Notes under the pieces: generated by a model
Database searches by the model: none
The model's input: the letters and a program-made list of their open reading frames with translations, nothing else
Told to the model about the DNA's origin: nothing
Translations under genes and position numbers: made by a program
In this document: in pieces, positions 1-11,134 of the stretch
How the letters are laid out: the number at the start of each line of letters is the position of its first letter
Position numbering within the stretch: position 1 is the first letter of the stretch
Source of the DNA: Siphonodentalium dalli
Lineage: Eukaryota > Mollusca > Scaphopoda > Gadilida > Siphonodentaliidae
NCBI GenBank assembly: GCA_032622095.1
Contig: CP136066.1
Span: 229,652,961-229,716,960 of the forward strand
Reading direction: 5' to 3'
DNA length: 64,000 bases

Positions 1-1657
1 TGTAGATACATACATGTCAAGATTCCCGAAGATAAGATTGTCCGGCCATCAGGAAACATATCTGTGATCACCCATTGAACCAGTCTAAGTTATTTGCTGT
101 GAGTTTAACACTAGAATGTGTTTCAGTCGCTTCGAAATAAAATGGCGACCTCCAATCTGGCCGTGTGCTAAACGGAAACAGTAACGATAACTCTTGAAAA
201 CTATCGGTCAAAACCAATATATGGTATTGAACATGTCCTCAAAACCAAGGGATTCAGATTTGGTTTTGATCAAAACCAAGGGAATCAGATTTGGTATTGA
301 TCATTACCAATAAAAACCGAATTTATTGTCAGTGTAGGTCCAGCGTTGTGATCCACTATGAATATCCAATATTTACAGAATATATGTACACTCCCTATTT
401 ATTTGACTTGTACAAAAAACTAAATTGTTTTGTGAACAGTTATCGTCAGTCCTGAGCTCAATTTGTTTACATTGCATCCAGTTTCTGATTTCTTCGTAGG
501 TGGATGACAAAAAGGTACCCTCGGCTCATCTGCTCCAGCTTGGCTGCTTCTTCTTCCTTTATGATGGTCATTTTTTCAACGGTAGGATGAGAAGAATCAT
601 GAAGAAGTTGAGACAGAAGTTTCGAATCTTCTATGAGGGTTCCTTGTTACACTGCCCACTTGTTTAACCGTCTTTATATATTTGTCTCGAAGGTCTTTAT
701 ATCCTTGACATTCAGCTATGAAGTGTTGCATATCTTCTGAATATTTAAGACACCACCATTAGTATTGCTTTGGGTTGTATTAATATGTTGGAATATACTA
801 TATAATAATTAGTTGAAAAAACTTTAGGCTGATATAATTCTGTTTTATACATATTTTTCTGCTTTATTTAATAATTTGGGGGGATCCCAACATGTTGGCT
901 TGAAAAAAATAAAATAAAATGCACAAAGGGTCGGTGTGGGTGGTCAGGTAGCGGAAAATACTTTTGCAAGACCCCCCCCCCCCCAAATGAATATGGGTAA
1001 AAGTTTACCCAACGCGATTTAGAGTGTACGATTCAAACTGCAGGTAGAGTTTTCTCCAATCGCTCCGTATAGAGCCCCACATAGACTGGAGCAGAGGACA
1101 CTCCGCAGTGCATGCGTCCATCTATGTGAGGCTCCATGTGGGTTAGGAAGAGATAGAGGTTATCAAAGGAATATAGGTCCGCTGCCATCCATCGATTCAT
1201 CTGCCGCACAATAGAGTGTTCAAACTCCAGGCAGATTATCTCCCATCGCTCCGCTGAGATATCACTGCCATAATGACATTTGGTAAGGATTTCTTGCGTA
1301 TTCTCAGTTCTTATGTTTTAGGATTAAAATTGTCTATGTCTGGCTCAGTTCATATTGTTCTTATCAATACCGAAAGAATTACCATTATTGCAACCTGTTG
1401 GTGGTCAGAATAAGATAATAGGTGACTAAATATTGTTCCGACGATATGTAAAAATAGATGGATCGGTCCGCAAAGTACAATCCTTGTGGCAGTGCTATAT
1501 CGCAGTGATAACGTAGAGGGCGCTGCGTGGAGTTTGTGTACGATTCTCACCATTTCGCATGTTCCTCATCTAGATTCACAGCAGCTTTGGCACCGCGTTT
1601 CTCTCGGTTCTACACAATACAAACAACACGTTGTGTATTTGAGGTTAAGTACTTATG
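1..1657. other. Intergenic DNA with small repeats
   Basis: I see no convincing gene here. A 31-bp unit is present twice in tandem at 239-269 and 270-300 with two mismatches. A degenerate ~45-bp segment ending in CTCCAATCGCTCCG near 1020-1065 recurs near 1210-1255, with a looser relative around 39970-40005, so it is probably part of a dispersed repeat. A poly-C run lies near 970-984. The short open frames have no recognisable domain. Confidence 0.6.
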
Positions 1658-1781
1658 TTCTCCATGCCCACTCAATGCATTCACCCAATAAACACCCCGA
1701 CATAAATAACGTATAAATAAAAACACAATTATTTATTTACTACATTTATTCAAATTTTGGAATAAGGGTCGGAACGACCAC
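1658..1781 (-). repeat. Split direct repeat B2 (3' end of Ngaro element)
   Basis: Outer copy of B1 and right terminus of the element in its own orientation. The match to B1 begins at TTCTCCA at 1658, which fixes the element boundary. Confidence 0.92.
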
Positions 1782-2441
1782 CACGGGATTTATGACGTCA
1801 TCCAGCAAACCGTTCACTTTTAAAACATTCCTCAGACTAACGAATCATGCCGACAAGGCAACAATCCCTCAACATGGGAAACAGAAACCACGAAGGCACA
1901 TTAAGAATTATCACCCTGCAGCCACCGAGGCTTCCAACCTCGATAACAAGAAGTGGTGTCGACTTTATAAATTAGACGAACAACAGTTACTTACTGGCAA
2001 CCAACGAGGTGCCTGCCACAAAAGCGACAACACAGCCATTTGGCATTTGAAGAAACTTCGCTTCAACGGCAAACATTAGCCACAACTACGCGAAACCAGA
2101 TTCTATCCGCGTAGCACTTTAAATACACACACCAAACATGCTATAAACAAACAGACATCAGACGTGCCATAACATTGGATCGGAAATCCTTAACACGGTA
2201 AGTAACATAACTTATCTCAAACATCACTATGTAGAAATCATCCTCAACATCTCGAACATTTTACTGAATCGCACCATCTCGTCCAAAAAGAATGACGAAT
2301 GCCGACGAGGCGAAATTTTTCCAGGAAGAAACCTCTATCATAGTCAACGAACATCTATAAAATATAAAACATAGCATACAGAGCATTGAACATGTAATGT
2401 GAAACATGGTCATAAATCTTAAACTACCTGTACTTTAAATT
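1782..2441 (-). other. Spacer between A2 and B2 of the Ngaro element
   Basis: About 660 bp of unique sequence lies inside the element between A2 and B2. A plus-strand open frame of 95 codons at 1792-2079 (antisense to the element) is basic and has no motif I recognise; I do not call it a gene. It may be untranslated element sequence. Confidence 0.5.
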
Positions 2442-2684
2442 GTCAAAATGGCTACCTCCCGCGAACGTGGTCTGACCCAAATCGGAAATGCCGCGTCATT
2501 TTCTCCCGTATATATACACACCACATCGGATTATCTCCCTTGATCTTTACTATATTAGAATTACCACCCTTGATCTCCAAACGTTCAGAGTTACTAACCT
2601 TATTGTGCGAATGCATTAACCCATCGCATGGAGAAAATAATTCCCGCTTAATTCAATGACTTCAAACATCGGAAATTACATTTC
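2442..2684 (-). repeat. Split direct repeat A2 (internal)
   Basis: Internal copy of A1, directly abutting B1; the two share TTC at 2682-2684. The B1-A2 junction corresponds to the junction of a circularised element, as expected for the rolling template model of YR retrotransposons. Confidence 0.93.
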
Positions 2685-2805
2685 TCCACGCCCACTCAAT
2701 GCATTCACCCAATAAACACCCCGACATAAACAACGTATAAATAAAAACACAATTATTTATTTACTACATTTATTCAAATTTTGGAACAAGGGTCGGAACG
2801 ACCAC
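2682..2805 (-). repeat. Split direct repeat B1 (internal)
   Basis: This 124-bp sequence matches 1658-1781 at constant offset 1024 with 3 mismatches, all C/T. It starts 18 bp beyond the recombinase stop codon. Confidence 0.93.
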
Positions 2806-2823
2806 AAAAAACGACCAAGACGT

Positions 2824-3858
2824 CTAAAGGCCTAGCGATTTGGATACTGCAAGACATTTATTAAGATCATCAGCGATACACCCATCTTTGGCACGTTCGC
2901 TTCGCCATCGCCCATGCCTTTTGAAAAGTCTATCTGGTATACCTGAATTGGCAGCAGTAGTAGCGCCCACAGAACGCAAAGAATGAAAACCATATTTATT
3001 TATATTTTGAAGGGGTGTAAATGCATCCCTAAACAATTCACGAGCTCTACTATATGAAAGTGGAACATTTTGCTTCTTTAAGTGATATTCGTGACCAGCA
3101 TGAACAATTTGTCTAAAAATGAATTCTTCTGAATCTTCCGGCACACTTGCTAAAGATAAGTATACCTCTAAATTACGAACTGGGCACACGCTACTTTGAG
3201 AACGGACGATGACCACCCAGCTGCCATCACGATACACATCTGTTTTAGATTTTTGGATAAAGATAGACATGTGAGTACTACAACATACAATGTCACATTT
3301 ACGAATTGCCAATAATTCTGACACACGTAAAAACCCAGAAAACGACAATAAACACATCGTTAAAATTCTCTGATTATACAAATTAAGGCTGCTGCTAAAC
3401 TCTGTTTGAAGTTTTATAAGCATTTCTTTTGTCACAGGTTCTTTCTTATTAACCTGATGTGCAAGCCGTCGCTTCGCACCTTCAAACACATTCTTAACCA
3501 AACTATGAGAAGTTGGACTCTGCTGTCCAAGCAATTCGTGAATATATTTAACACTGTAAAATGCTGTAGTGACAGGAGCATGAGTTTGAGAACTCTGAGC
3601 CAGTTGTAACAAATACATACTGAAAGGCATCGCAGCCGCAGGAAAAAACTCTGGCACTCCATTAGCAACAGCCCATTTGCTCCAGCGTTCAAAACCGCCA
3701 ATGTACTTTTTACATGTTCCATCCGCTCTCGACTCTTGCAGCAAGGTCGTCAGATCACCAACTTTGGCTTGCAGACCCTCAGGTAAAGCTGATATGTCCC
3801 TCTCAAAATGTTCAGTAAACAAATCTATAAAATTCGAAAACAAATTAACATGAATCAT
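2824..3858 (-). CDS. Tyrosine recombinase of Ngaro element, catalytic Tyr replaced by Cys
   Basis: An intact 344-residue frame with an ATG at 3856-3858, overlapping the pol end by 14 nt in another frame. The family inserts element DNA by Arg-His-Arg-Tyr chemistry. An N-terminal core-binding region (about 25-130) precedes the catalytic domain. I see Arg178 in SGFLRVSELLA, His292 and Arg295 in FHSLRSVGATT, and His315 in FKRHGRWRSERAKDG. The residue after KDG, where Ngaro and DIRS recombinases have the nucleophilic Tyr, is Cys327 (codon TGT on the minus strand at 2878-2880). The expected Tyr is from family knowledge; the Cys is read directly. This copy is therefore probably catalytically dead despite an open frame. 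Confidence 0.88.
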   Translation of the reverse strand: MIHVNLFSNFIDLFTEHFERDISALPEGLQAKVGDLTTLLQESRADGTCKKYIGGFERWSKWAVANGVPEFFPAAAMPFSMYLLQLAQSSQTHAPVTTAFYSVKYIHELLGQQSPTSHSLVKNVFEGAKRRLAHQVNKKEPVTKEMLIKLQTEFSSSLNLYNQRILTMCLLSFSGFLRVSELLAIRKCDIVCCSTHMSIFIQKSKTDVYRDGSWVVIVRSQSSVCPVRNLEVYLSLASVPEDSEEFIFRQIVHAGHEYHLKKQNVPLSYSRARELFRDAFTPLQNINKYGFHSLRSVGATTAANSGIPDRLFKRHGRWRSERAKDGCIADDLNKCLAVSKSLGL

Positions 3859-5911
3859 AAAATTTTATTGCAATCATATTGAAATTGAGCTTCCGCTCAC
3901 CGAAAACACCACCAGGTATTCTACTTGGTGTATAATATTCCTTAAATGTAGGTAAATACATCCAATTTTTTACAAAATAACGCCAAACTCCTTTTTCGGT
4001 CAACAATGACCAAAATGGGCCAGAATGCCACATAGGTATTACCAGGGTTCCACACGCCTTGTCGTTCACAATCTTGTGAATAACTCTACATATAATGCCA
4101 ATCGGAGGCACAACCCAATTTGTGGTATTACTCCAACCTGTAGATAACGAATCTACAACATTACAACCCGGATTCCAAAATCGAGAATTAAATTTTGAAA
4201 CTTTAAAATTATAATAAGATGCAAAAAGATCAACATCGTATGGTCCCCAGACCCGATTAAGCATATCGTAAATTTGAAAATCAACACCCCAATCATCAAT
4301 ATCCACAATCTTGCCCAAAGCGTCTGAACGCACGTTCAATTCCCTTGGAATCCACGTAGGAAACAAAGATATATCCTTTTCTCTACATATCATTAACACT
4401 TTATAAGCCAAATCTTGCAACTCGATTTTCATACTGCCCTTTGCCAATATTGACACAATGCTCTGATTATCTGTGTTCCACTTTACACACGATTTTTCTA
4501 ATGTGTCACACATCGTTTCTAAAACATGTAATACGGCTTTCAACTCTCGCCACGCAGAACTTTTACATCGGTGTTCAACAGACCATTGGCCATGGACGAC
4601 AGGTCCATTGCTATCTGCGCAAAACCCAGCAAAGCCCGTTGAACTGGCATCAGAAAATAAAATATGATTGTAAACTGAATTCAAATTCAATATTTTTGTA
4701 CGAAAATTCATTGCATCTTGTTTCCAAAATTCCAGCTGTGCAAAACAATCTACAGATAATTTCACGTGCGCGTCATAACTTTGAGCACTGATAACATCAA
4801 CAGACATGTATTTTGTCATCAATAGTACACTATTTCCAAACACTAATTTCATGGAAATTAGCTGACCGACAACACTGGCCAAATCTCTCACCAGACAGTG
4901 ATTTCTATGAGACAAAACATAAGATAATTTACTCAATAGTTTGTCAATTTTCCGTTCAGGAACGGATAATTCCATAGACTTGGAATTAAAATAAAATCCC
5001 AAATATTCTATCTCTTAAACAGGAATCCAATTCGACTTCTCCCTTTTTGGGACAAAACCACTATCTAGTAAATCAGCTTTAACTCTCATCGGAATGTCGG
5101 AATTGTCATTGTCTAAAATCAAAAATCCATCATCCAAGAACATCATTATTTTTAGACTTTCTGAACGCCATTTCGAAATGAGCGCTCTAGTGACCTTTGT
5201 ATATACATACGGCGCCGTGGAACACCCGAATGGCAAAACAGTATATTCATAAAAATGTTGCACATCTTTGGAATCTTTCCAAGAAAAACCACAATATTCT
5301 GTATCAGACGATCGCAAATTTAAATGATGATTTGCTGAATGAATATCAAATATTACCATGTAACATTCTTTTTCTATGAGTTCCATTGCGATTTTCCAAT
5401 CGTCGTAACGAACAGACTGTTTTGCAACAAATTGATTTACAAAACTCATATCGAGAATCAGCCTTCGTTTACCACCTCGCTGAACGGCGACAGATAACGG
5501 ATTAACTACTATTGGTTGCGAAGAACGTTCAACAATAAGACCTTTCCGCTTCAGTTCACATATTTCATTGTCAACAAAATCCCGCTCGCTTAAAGCTGAA
5601 CGATTATTACGAAACATTACAGATGGGGGCGTGTCCACAAATGGTATTTTGTAACCGTTATAAATTGTGTCAATCACGAAGTCGGTGGCCCCAATGCCTT
5701 TCCAAAATTCAATTATGTCCTTTAGTCTATTTTTGACTTTAATTTCGGCTTTACCAGATTCATATGTTTCATAACATTCTGTCAAGATCACATGCTGTGC
5801 ATTGACGGGTTGAATAAATGGATCAACATTATCATACTCAACTTGTAACACTGTCGACTTTTCAACGACGTTCTGTACTGGTGGAGGGTCCCTGGTTCCG
5901 GTTGAATGGAC
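3845..5911 (-). pseudogene. Reverse transcriptase-RNase H of Ngaro element, with in-frame stop
   Basis: Pol region of the element. The RT part (to 5015) shows the conserved blocks in order: RLILDMSFVNQFV, VIFDIHSANHHL with the first catalytic Asp, YTVLPFGCSTAPYVYTK, and FLDDGFLI with the Asp pair at 5129-5134 (FLDD in place of the more common YADD). RNase H follows at about 4100-4700, with acidic residues in FSDASSTGFAGF, WRELKAV, NTDNQSIV and RSDALGK. A single TAA at 5015-5017 interrupts the otherwise continuous frame between RT and RNase H; the open frame resumes at once in the same phase. The 5' boundary is approximate: the frame is open to 6394, but recognisable sequence starts near 5911 at the Gag end. 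The 3' end overlaps the recombinase start by 14 nt. Unless read through, the stop would yield RT without RNase H. Confidence 0.88.
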
Positions 5912-6596
5912 ATGTTGCACGCCAATGGGAAAGAGACCCACAGACGAAGCAACCTGACTTTCCGACTCTCCGAAAATCGAACACATTTGACTTATTGTTG
6001 GAAGCACCTCCAACGAAACCTGATCTTTGAAAATCTTCACTTGACCTCGATAATGTGGCAGAAGCGGAAACAACGCGTTTCTTGCTGCGTTTCGCTTTGT
6101 TGATACGAATCGCTGCCCCATTTGCCCGCGAAATCTTTCGTTGGTCGTCAGAATCATCTGCCGCGTCCCCGTCAACATATTGACGCACGGTTTCCCAGCC
6201 TCCATCGGAAGAGTCCGCAATTTTAATATGCTTATTGCGAACATTAATAGCATTACGACTGTTACCAAGCAATTCACTGGCATATTCATTTTTGTCATTT
6301 TCAATAGCCCATCTGAGTTGACCAATCGACTCCAGTAAATCGGCATTGAATTTAAATTGTATTCGGTTTCCTTCCCGCTTCCAAGTGTATTCATTATCAG
6401 ATTTCAAACGCTTGACCTCCCGAATATTGAACTCACATTCACGTTTTAAAGCACCAATGCTATCTTCAAATTCGGATCTAATGTCTGACTTTTGAGATCT
6501 TACAACGCGAATTAATTCGGCCAACTTCCGATTTAATTTTGAATCATCGACTGTATCGGAACGAACAGCCTCGTGGGAATTATCGGAAGACATCAT
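5862..6596 (-). CDS. Gag-like protein of Ngaro element with zinc knuckle
   Basis: About 244 residues. It is presumably the nucleic-acid-binding structural protein that packages element RNA. I start it at the ATG-ATG pair at 6591-6596, because the open frame upstream has only a TTG. The N-terminal half is charged and helix-prone (many Lys/Glu/Arg around residues 20-80). A basic stretch with KRSKKR precedes a CCHC zinc knuckle near residues 216-229, CFVCGSLSHWRATC, spacing C-X2-C-X4-H-X4-C. The tail is Ser/Thr-rich. The pol-like frame follows in the +1 frame and is open well upstream of the Gag stop, so pol may be made by frameshift or from a separate start. The frame looks intact. Its role as Gag is inferred from position and the zinc knuckle. 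Confidence 0.8.
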   Translation of the reverse strand: MMSSDNSHEAVRSDTVDDSKLNRKLAELIRVVRSQKSDIRSEFEDSIGALKRECEFNIREVKRLKSDNEYTWKREGNRIQFKFNADLLESIGQLRWAIENDKNEYASELLGNSRNAINVRNKHIKIADSSDGGWETVRQYVDGDAADDSDDQRKISRANGAAIRINKAKRSKKRVVSASATLSRSSEDFQRSGFVGGASNNKSNVFDFRRVGKSGCFVCGSLSHWRATCPFNRNQGPSTSTERR

Positions 6597-6611
6597 CGAA
6601 CAAACAGACTG

Positions 6612-6854
6612 GTCAAAATGGCTACCTCCCGCGAACGTGGTCTGACCCAAAGAGGAAATGCCGCGTCATTTTCTCCCGTATATATACACACCACATCGGA
6701 TTATCTCCCTTGATCTTTACTATATTAGAATTACCACCCTTGATCTCCAAACTTTCAGAGTTACTAACCTTATTGTGCGAATGCATTAACCCATCGCAAG
6801 GAGAAAATAATTCCCGCTTAATTCAATGACTTCAAACATCGGAAATTACATTTC
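6612..6854 (-). repeat. Split direct repeat A1 (5' end of Ngaro element)
   Basis: This 243-bp sequence matches 2442-2684 with no gaps and 4 mismatches, at a constant offset of 4170. It forms the outer left end of the element in its own orientation, 16 bp upstream of the preferred Gag ATG, so it likely carries the 5' promoter and leader. Confidence 0.93.
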
Positions 6855-7105
6855 CCGTGTTCCGACCATAGCAGATTAAATACACCATTAAAATACTTAC
6901 CATAAGGGAAACACGTATGTCAGGAAAGACGGGAGACATGGTAACAATATCCATAACTCGTCCCGGTGGGGGGGGGGGGGGGTATACGTGACATAAAAGC
7001 GATTGTAAACAAGATACCCTATACGTTGCCGTCAGTGATGTGGCTAGAGGGTCTCCGCTGGGGGGTGTCCACCCTGGGAATTTCCAACTGCACCCCCCCC
7101 CCCAT

Positions 7106-7215
7106 GAGTCGGAATCACACCAACACAACTTTTTGCATAATTTCATTTGCATCCCCCCTTGAGTCGGAATCGCACCAACACAACTTTTTGCATAATTCCA
7201 TTTGCACCCCCCCCC
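7106..7215. repeat. Two tandem 55-bp units in hAT element
   Basis: GAGTCGGAATC followed by the same ~45 bases and a C-tract occurs at 7106 and again at 7161 with few differences. A single related copy (CATAATTCCATTTGCACCCC) is seen near 31443. Confidence 0.75.
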
Positions 7216-7329
7216 TCTTGTACCTCATGCTCAGCCTAATTTCCTATATATCCATAAGCCATGCTTCTATTTTCCCAGTATGAGAACATTAAGATATTTT
7301 AACCTGAAAATTGCCCCCAAAAAAAACAA

Positions 7330-7990
7330 CTAGTGATCTATTTCCAGACAAATGCACACAGCTACCGACAACAGACCAGGAAACACCGGGCCGACCATGG
7401 TTGTTTGGCCCGGTGTGAGAAAATTTTGAAAACTATATACAAGAAAATCGCAAATCCTAGCATCTAGACTGGCCTCAACTGAAGCTTTCCTAGTGTTGGA
7501 AATTTCAAACCTCATGTTCCCCCTCAGGTTGGAAAATTCTTCAACTGATGACCATTTATGTCTACAAGTTTGACCAACTGTAGTAAAATATTGTTTTGCT
7601 AAACTAATTAGCAGTTTTGTATTGGCCATGTGGATGGGGCAATGACACACCGGGCCGACCATGGTTCGGCCTGGTGTGCGAAAATTTTGAAATTTGAACA
7701 AGAAAATCGCAAAATCCTAACATCTAGACTAGCCTCAAGCCTTCCTACTGTTGGAAATTTCAAACCCTACACCCCCACTTAGGTTAGAAAATTTCCAACT
7801 GATGACAATTCCAATGACAGTGTTGACCAATTGTATGACAATATTGTTTTCTTAAATTAACTAGAAGTTTTTGACTGGCCACGGGGGAGGGACCAGGACG
7901 CAAGCTTTCCAAGTGTTGAAAAATTCCAACCTGTCACCCCCCTAAGGTTGGAAAATTTCCAACTGATGTCCATTTCTGTCAAAATTTTTG
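7330..7990. repeat. Degenerate ~258-bp tandem modules inside hAT element
   Basis: A module containing AAATCCTAGCATCTAGACT, TTGGAAATTTCAAACC and CCGGGCCGACCATGGTT recurs at about 7380-7640 and 7640-7880, with a third partial module to 7990. CGGCC-containing palindromic pieces mark each module start. No coding frame spans them. Confidence 0.65.
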
Positions 7991-9108
7991 ACAAAAAATA
8001 GGAACATATGCAAATATTGGTCGAAAAACAATAAATTCCCCCCAATAAATTGTTTTATAATCAAACTACAAGAACATTTTCAACCTATTGTTGGTGTGAA
8101 ATTTCGTTGTGGCAGGTATGAAATTTCCAACTATTGAAAATATAGCTCTCTGCTGGGGGGTGAGACACCCCCACACCCCCCTCTAGCCACATCCCTGGTT
8201 GCCGTGTACAATTCACGTCAGTTACACTGATTAGCTGCTCCCAACACTCAACTGAATCGTGGGTCTGTGATTGTCTCGTATCCTCTAACCGCGGTTTGGT
8301 CATATCCAGCCAAAGAATGGCCAATATGATAGTTTGCAAAGCTTAATATTTACATAACCCGTCGTTTTTACACTAAATCTCATGTTCCGTAATTGGTGAA
8401 CTGCCAATTGGGTCACCCGTTCCATACGACGTCACACATTGTTGAACTAATCTGACCTTATCACCAACAGCGTTCAGCCGAATAATTTGGCGTGCTTATC
8501 TGAAGTAAGTTATTTATATCGATCACATTATCGTTGCTGTGTGCTTGAAAATAATATATTTGGGTCGACTTAATGTGTTGCGTGGGCTAGTCTCAAATTA
8601 TCAGCAGATTTTGTAAAAATAAATTAAAAAAATCTATATAAAAATAAGAAAATGAATGTGGTGGGAATGTTTTATTGTGGGATACGGCGCTGTGGTCGTT
8701 GCGGGCACATTTAGTGAGAATAGCTTCGCAGTTCACACACCGTGTCCCGACAACCACAGCGCCGCACCCCCTAACAAAGACACACTAACACACACACACC
8801 CTCACACACTCTATTATAGTGTATACATTCATGTTTTAATTTGGATATAATTTCAATTAGAAAAGCAGCTTCATGTATAAGTGTAAAATAATGAAAAAAT
8901 GGTTGGTGGATCCCCAATTTGTCGGATGAAAAACTAGAAAATAGGGTTGTGGTGCACAGTTGAGTGGTATTTTATTTTCACTGCTGTGTACGGAATTGTT
9001 TTTGAAGCCCCCCCCTCTCCTGTTCCTGTGGTGATATTGAGAAAATCCCACTCCAACTATCATATTATTTGCAAACGACATCGCAGATCGAATTGATGAT
9101 TGCTAATT

Positions 9109-9215
9109 AAAGGCCCACTTAATTTTCGAACCCCCAGATCACTTTATATAAAATATGTGCCATAGTATATACCATTTGAAAGAGGAAACTCCAAAACAAA
9201 CGTCACTCATAATCA
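9109..9215 (+). repeat. Dispersed repeat family, copy 1
   Basis: AAAGGCCCACTTAATTTTCGA followed by an A+T-rich segment and ATACCATTTGAAAGAGGAA. The first part recurs at 11583 and the second part at 13575, so at least three diverged copies lie in 5 kb on the same strand. Confidence 0.55.
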
Positions 9216-11134
9216 AAACTATAGGCCGACACTTGTGTTGATTACCGGGGTCGGTTAGTTTATAACTATGCGCGGTAACGAACATCATCGTTTACATCAC
9301 TCGTCGAAGGGAGGTGTTATGCTAAAACGTAGATCTTTGGTGTTTATGTGCTAGCAGATAATCTAATCAAGTTCAATGTTACTGACCATTAATATAGTGT
9401 TCATAACAACGTTATTGTCAGAGGATATATACACTGTTATATAGATAATGCATGTCATGCTAAAATTGGATTAAAACAGTGGTCCGAGAATATGAATAGT
9501 CCACAAGCCGCATAGGTGTGTGGATTATTCGTCCACGAGGACCTCTTTGTTAGGCGGAGATGAGGGGTACAAAAAGAGACATCCAAGTCTTAAATCCCCT
9601 TGTACCCCACGATGTTGGCGAAGATAACGATTTTGTCCCACAATAATAGCCATGCGGCCTCAATTTAAGTGTGCTTTTCATAGGTTCTCAGATAAATTCA
9701 CACCTATCAGCACCAATACAAACCATCTGTGGATATTTGGTAGGAATAGAGAATACTCCTGCTCTCAAAGCGTTACACGTGTTCTCATAAATTGTATATC
9801 CAAATGGCATCACAAACATGATTCTTACACATGGAATATAAGTAGTAGCTCACCTTGTCAGGTCGGAGCGATTATCATTTTGTTTATCGCGTTTAATCCG
9901 TCCCTCCAATAAAGAAGTATTTATTTATTTACAACTGCGTATATTTCAGACGTTATAGCATGACACATGAACATCATAAACACATTAGTTCGAAAAAATA
10001 AAAGACGACAATTGTGTTTTACATAGAGATGTATCAATCAATCAATCTAGTTTATCATATCTTCATGAAGATACAGATGTTTTTAAAGATATGTCCAGAT
10101 GCTCCTCTGTTCTGGTGCTATATACTGGCTAATCATTTTCAGTTTAAAAGAAATGATGTTATGCACGTATAGCAGCTACATGTTCTCGACACAGCGATAT
10201 TTAGAGTTGTTCATGTTAGGCGATGAGTCTGTTTTAAAAAATGAAAGAAATCCTCTGTATCAGGCAGATATACCCTTGTCAGATGTCACTATTGGAGGAT
10301 CCTGAAAAGTAATGTTTTACGGACTGCGTTTTCCTTTATCCCAGAAGTAAACATATTTGACTGCACACTGTGATCACTATGGGACAATCGTGTTATAATA
10401 TATACATGAGCCATTCTAATATGCAATCCTCTGACGATTCAAGGTCCCTCAGTTTGAATGAATATATGTATCTCTTAAATAGATTGATATAAATATACTT
10501 TTATTGCTTTCTTCTACATGTATGTATCTGTGTTGCTAGATCTTTATAGGAATGCCCTGATTTCCATCCCCATATAAATATGACAGTTGGGAAGATATAA
10601 TTGTTCAAGTGACTTAATGCGGTCGCCATTTGTCGAGATTGTGAAATTGGAATGCCAAAAACTCCTTATAACGACATGGCGATGTCCTGCGAGATGACTG
10701 TATATAACTTTGTTGGTATCGGCGAATTTAACAATCTTATAAATGCTAGTGAATCTCCTCTCGCCATCCATGACCCAAACGACCCAAAATGTGATTTAAT
10801 TCATCATATCATTAGAGAAGAACGTGCATGAATTTGGTGGAATCAAAATCGAATCTGGAAAATAGGCACCTCAGATATCACAGAAAGTACGATCGTCACT
10901 CATTTGGGCATTTATATTGATGAGTATGACTTTAATGGTATATTCACTGATCATATATGCGATAAGACTCGTAGCACGTTTATGATACTTTCTCAGCTAT
11001 TTTACAGAAGAATAACACGGGCATACTTTATAGTCAGTGTTTGTATTCAGAATGCGTTTCATATTTTATACGCCACGAAAAACAAAGAATTTGCGTCTAC
11101 GTGGCTTGATTTTCAGTGATAACATGTTGATATT

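Larger units (their letters stand above)
1658..6854 (-). mobile_element. Ngaro-type YR retrotransposon with split direct repeats
   Basis: A full-length element of about 5.2 kb on the minus strand. Read in its own direction it is A1 (6854-6612), a Gag-like ORF, RT-RNase H, tyrosine recombinase, B1 (2805-2682), A2 (2684-2442), a 660-bp spacer, then B2 (1781-1658). A1/A2 differ at 4 of 243 positions and B1/B2 at 3 of 124. The outer ends of A1 and B2 share GAA (minus strand), and the B1-A2 junction is exactly what joining those two ends would give. This is the known layout of Ngaro and PAT-like elements of the DIRS order, which integrate by a tyrosine recombinase rather than a DDE integrase and make no target-site duplication; none is seen here. 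The low repeat divergence suggests fairly recent insertion, yet two coding lesions make this copy non-autonomous. Confidence 0.92.
7033..8197. mobile_element. Non-autonomous hAT-type transposon with 8-bp TSD
   Basis: The ends are 19-bp terminal inverted repeats, CAGTGATGTGGCTAGAGGG at 7033-7051 and the complement of CAGGGATGTGGCTAGAGGG at 8179-8197, with one mismatch. They are flanked by a perfect direct 8-mer GTTGCCGT at 7025-7032 and 8198-8205. CAGNG termini plus an 8-bp duplication are hallmarks of the hAT superfamily. The 1165-bp interior has no transposase; it consists of diverged tandem modules rich in TTCCAAC/GTTGGAA and C-tracts. Related internal sequence occurs at 29440-29740 (inverted) and at 31364-31625, so the family is dispersed. 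Confidence 0.85.

Noticed and set aside
1792-2079. 95-codon frame antisense to the Ngaro element between A2 and B2
   Set aside because: Opposite strand to the element genes and no motif; likely chance within element non-coding sequence.
6970-6985. Poly-G tract as a regulatory quadruplex
   Set aside because: A simple homopolymer next to a hAT insertion; no neighbouring gene and such runs are common in this window.
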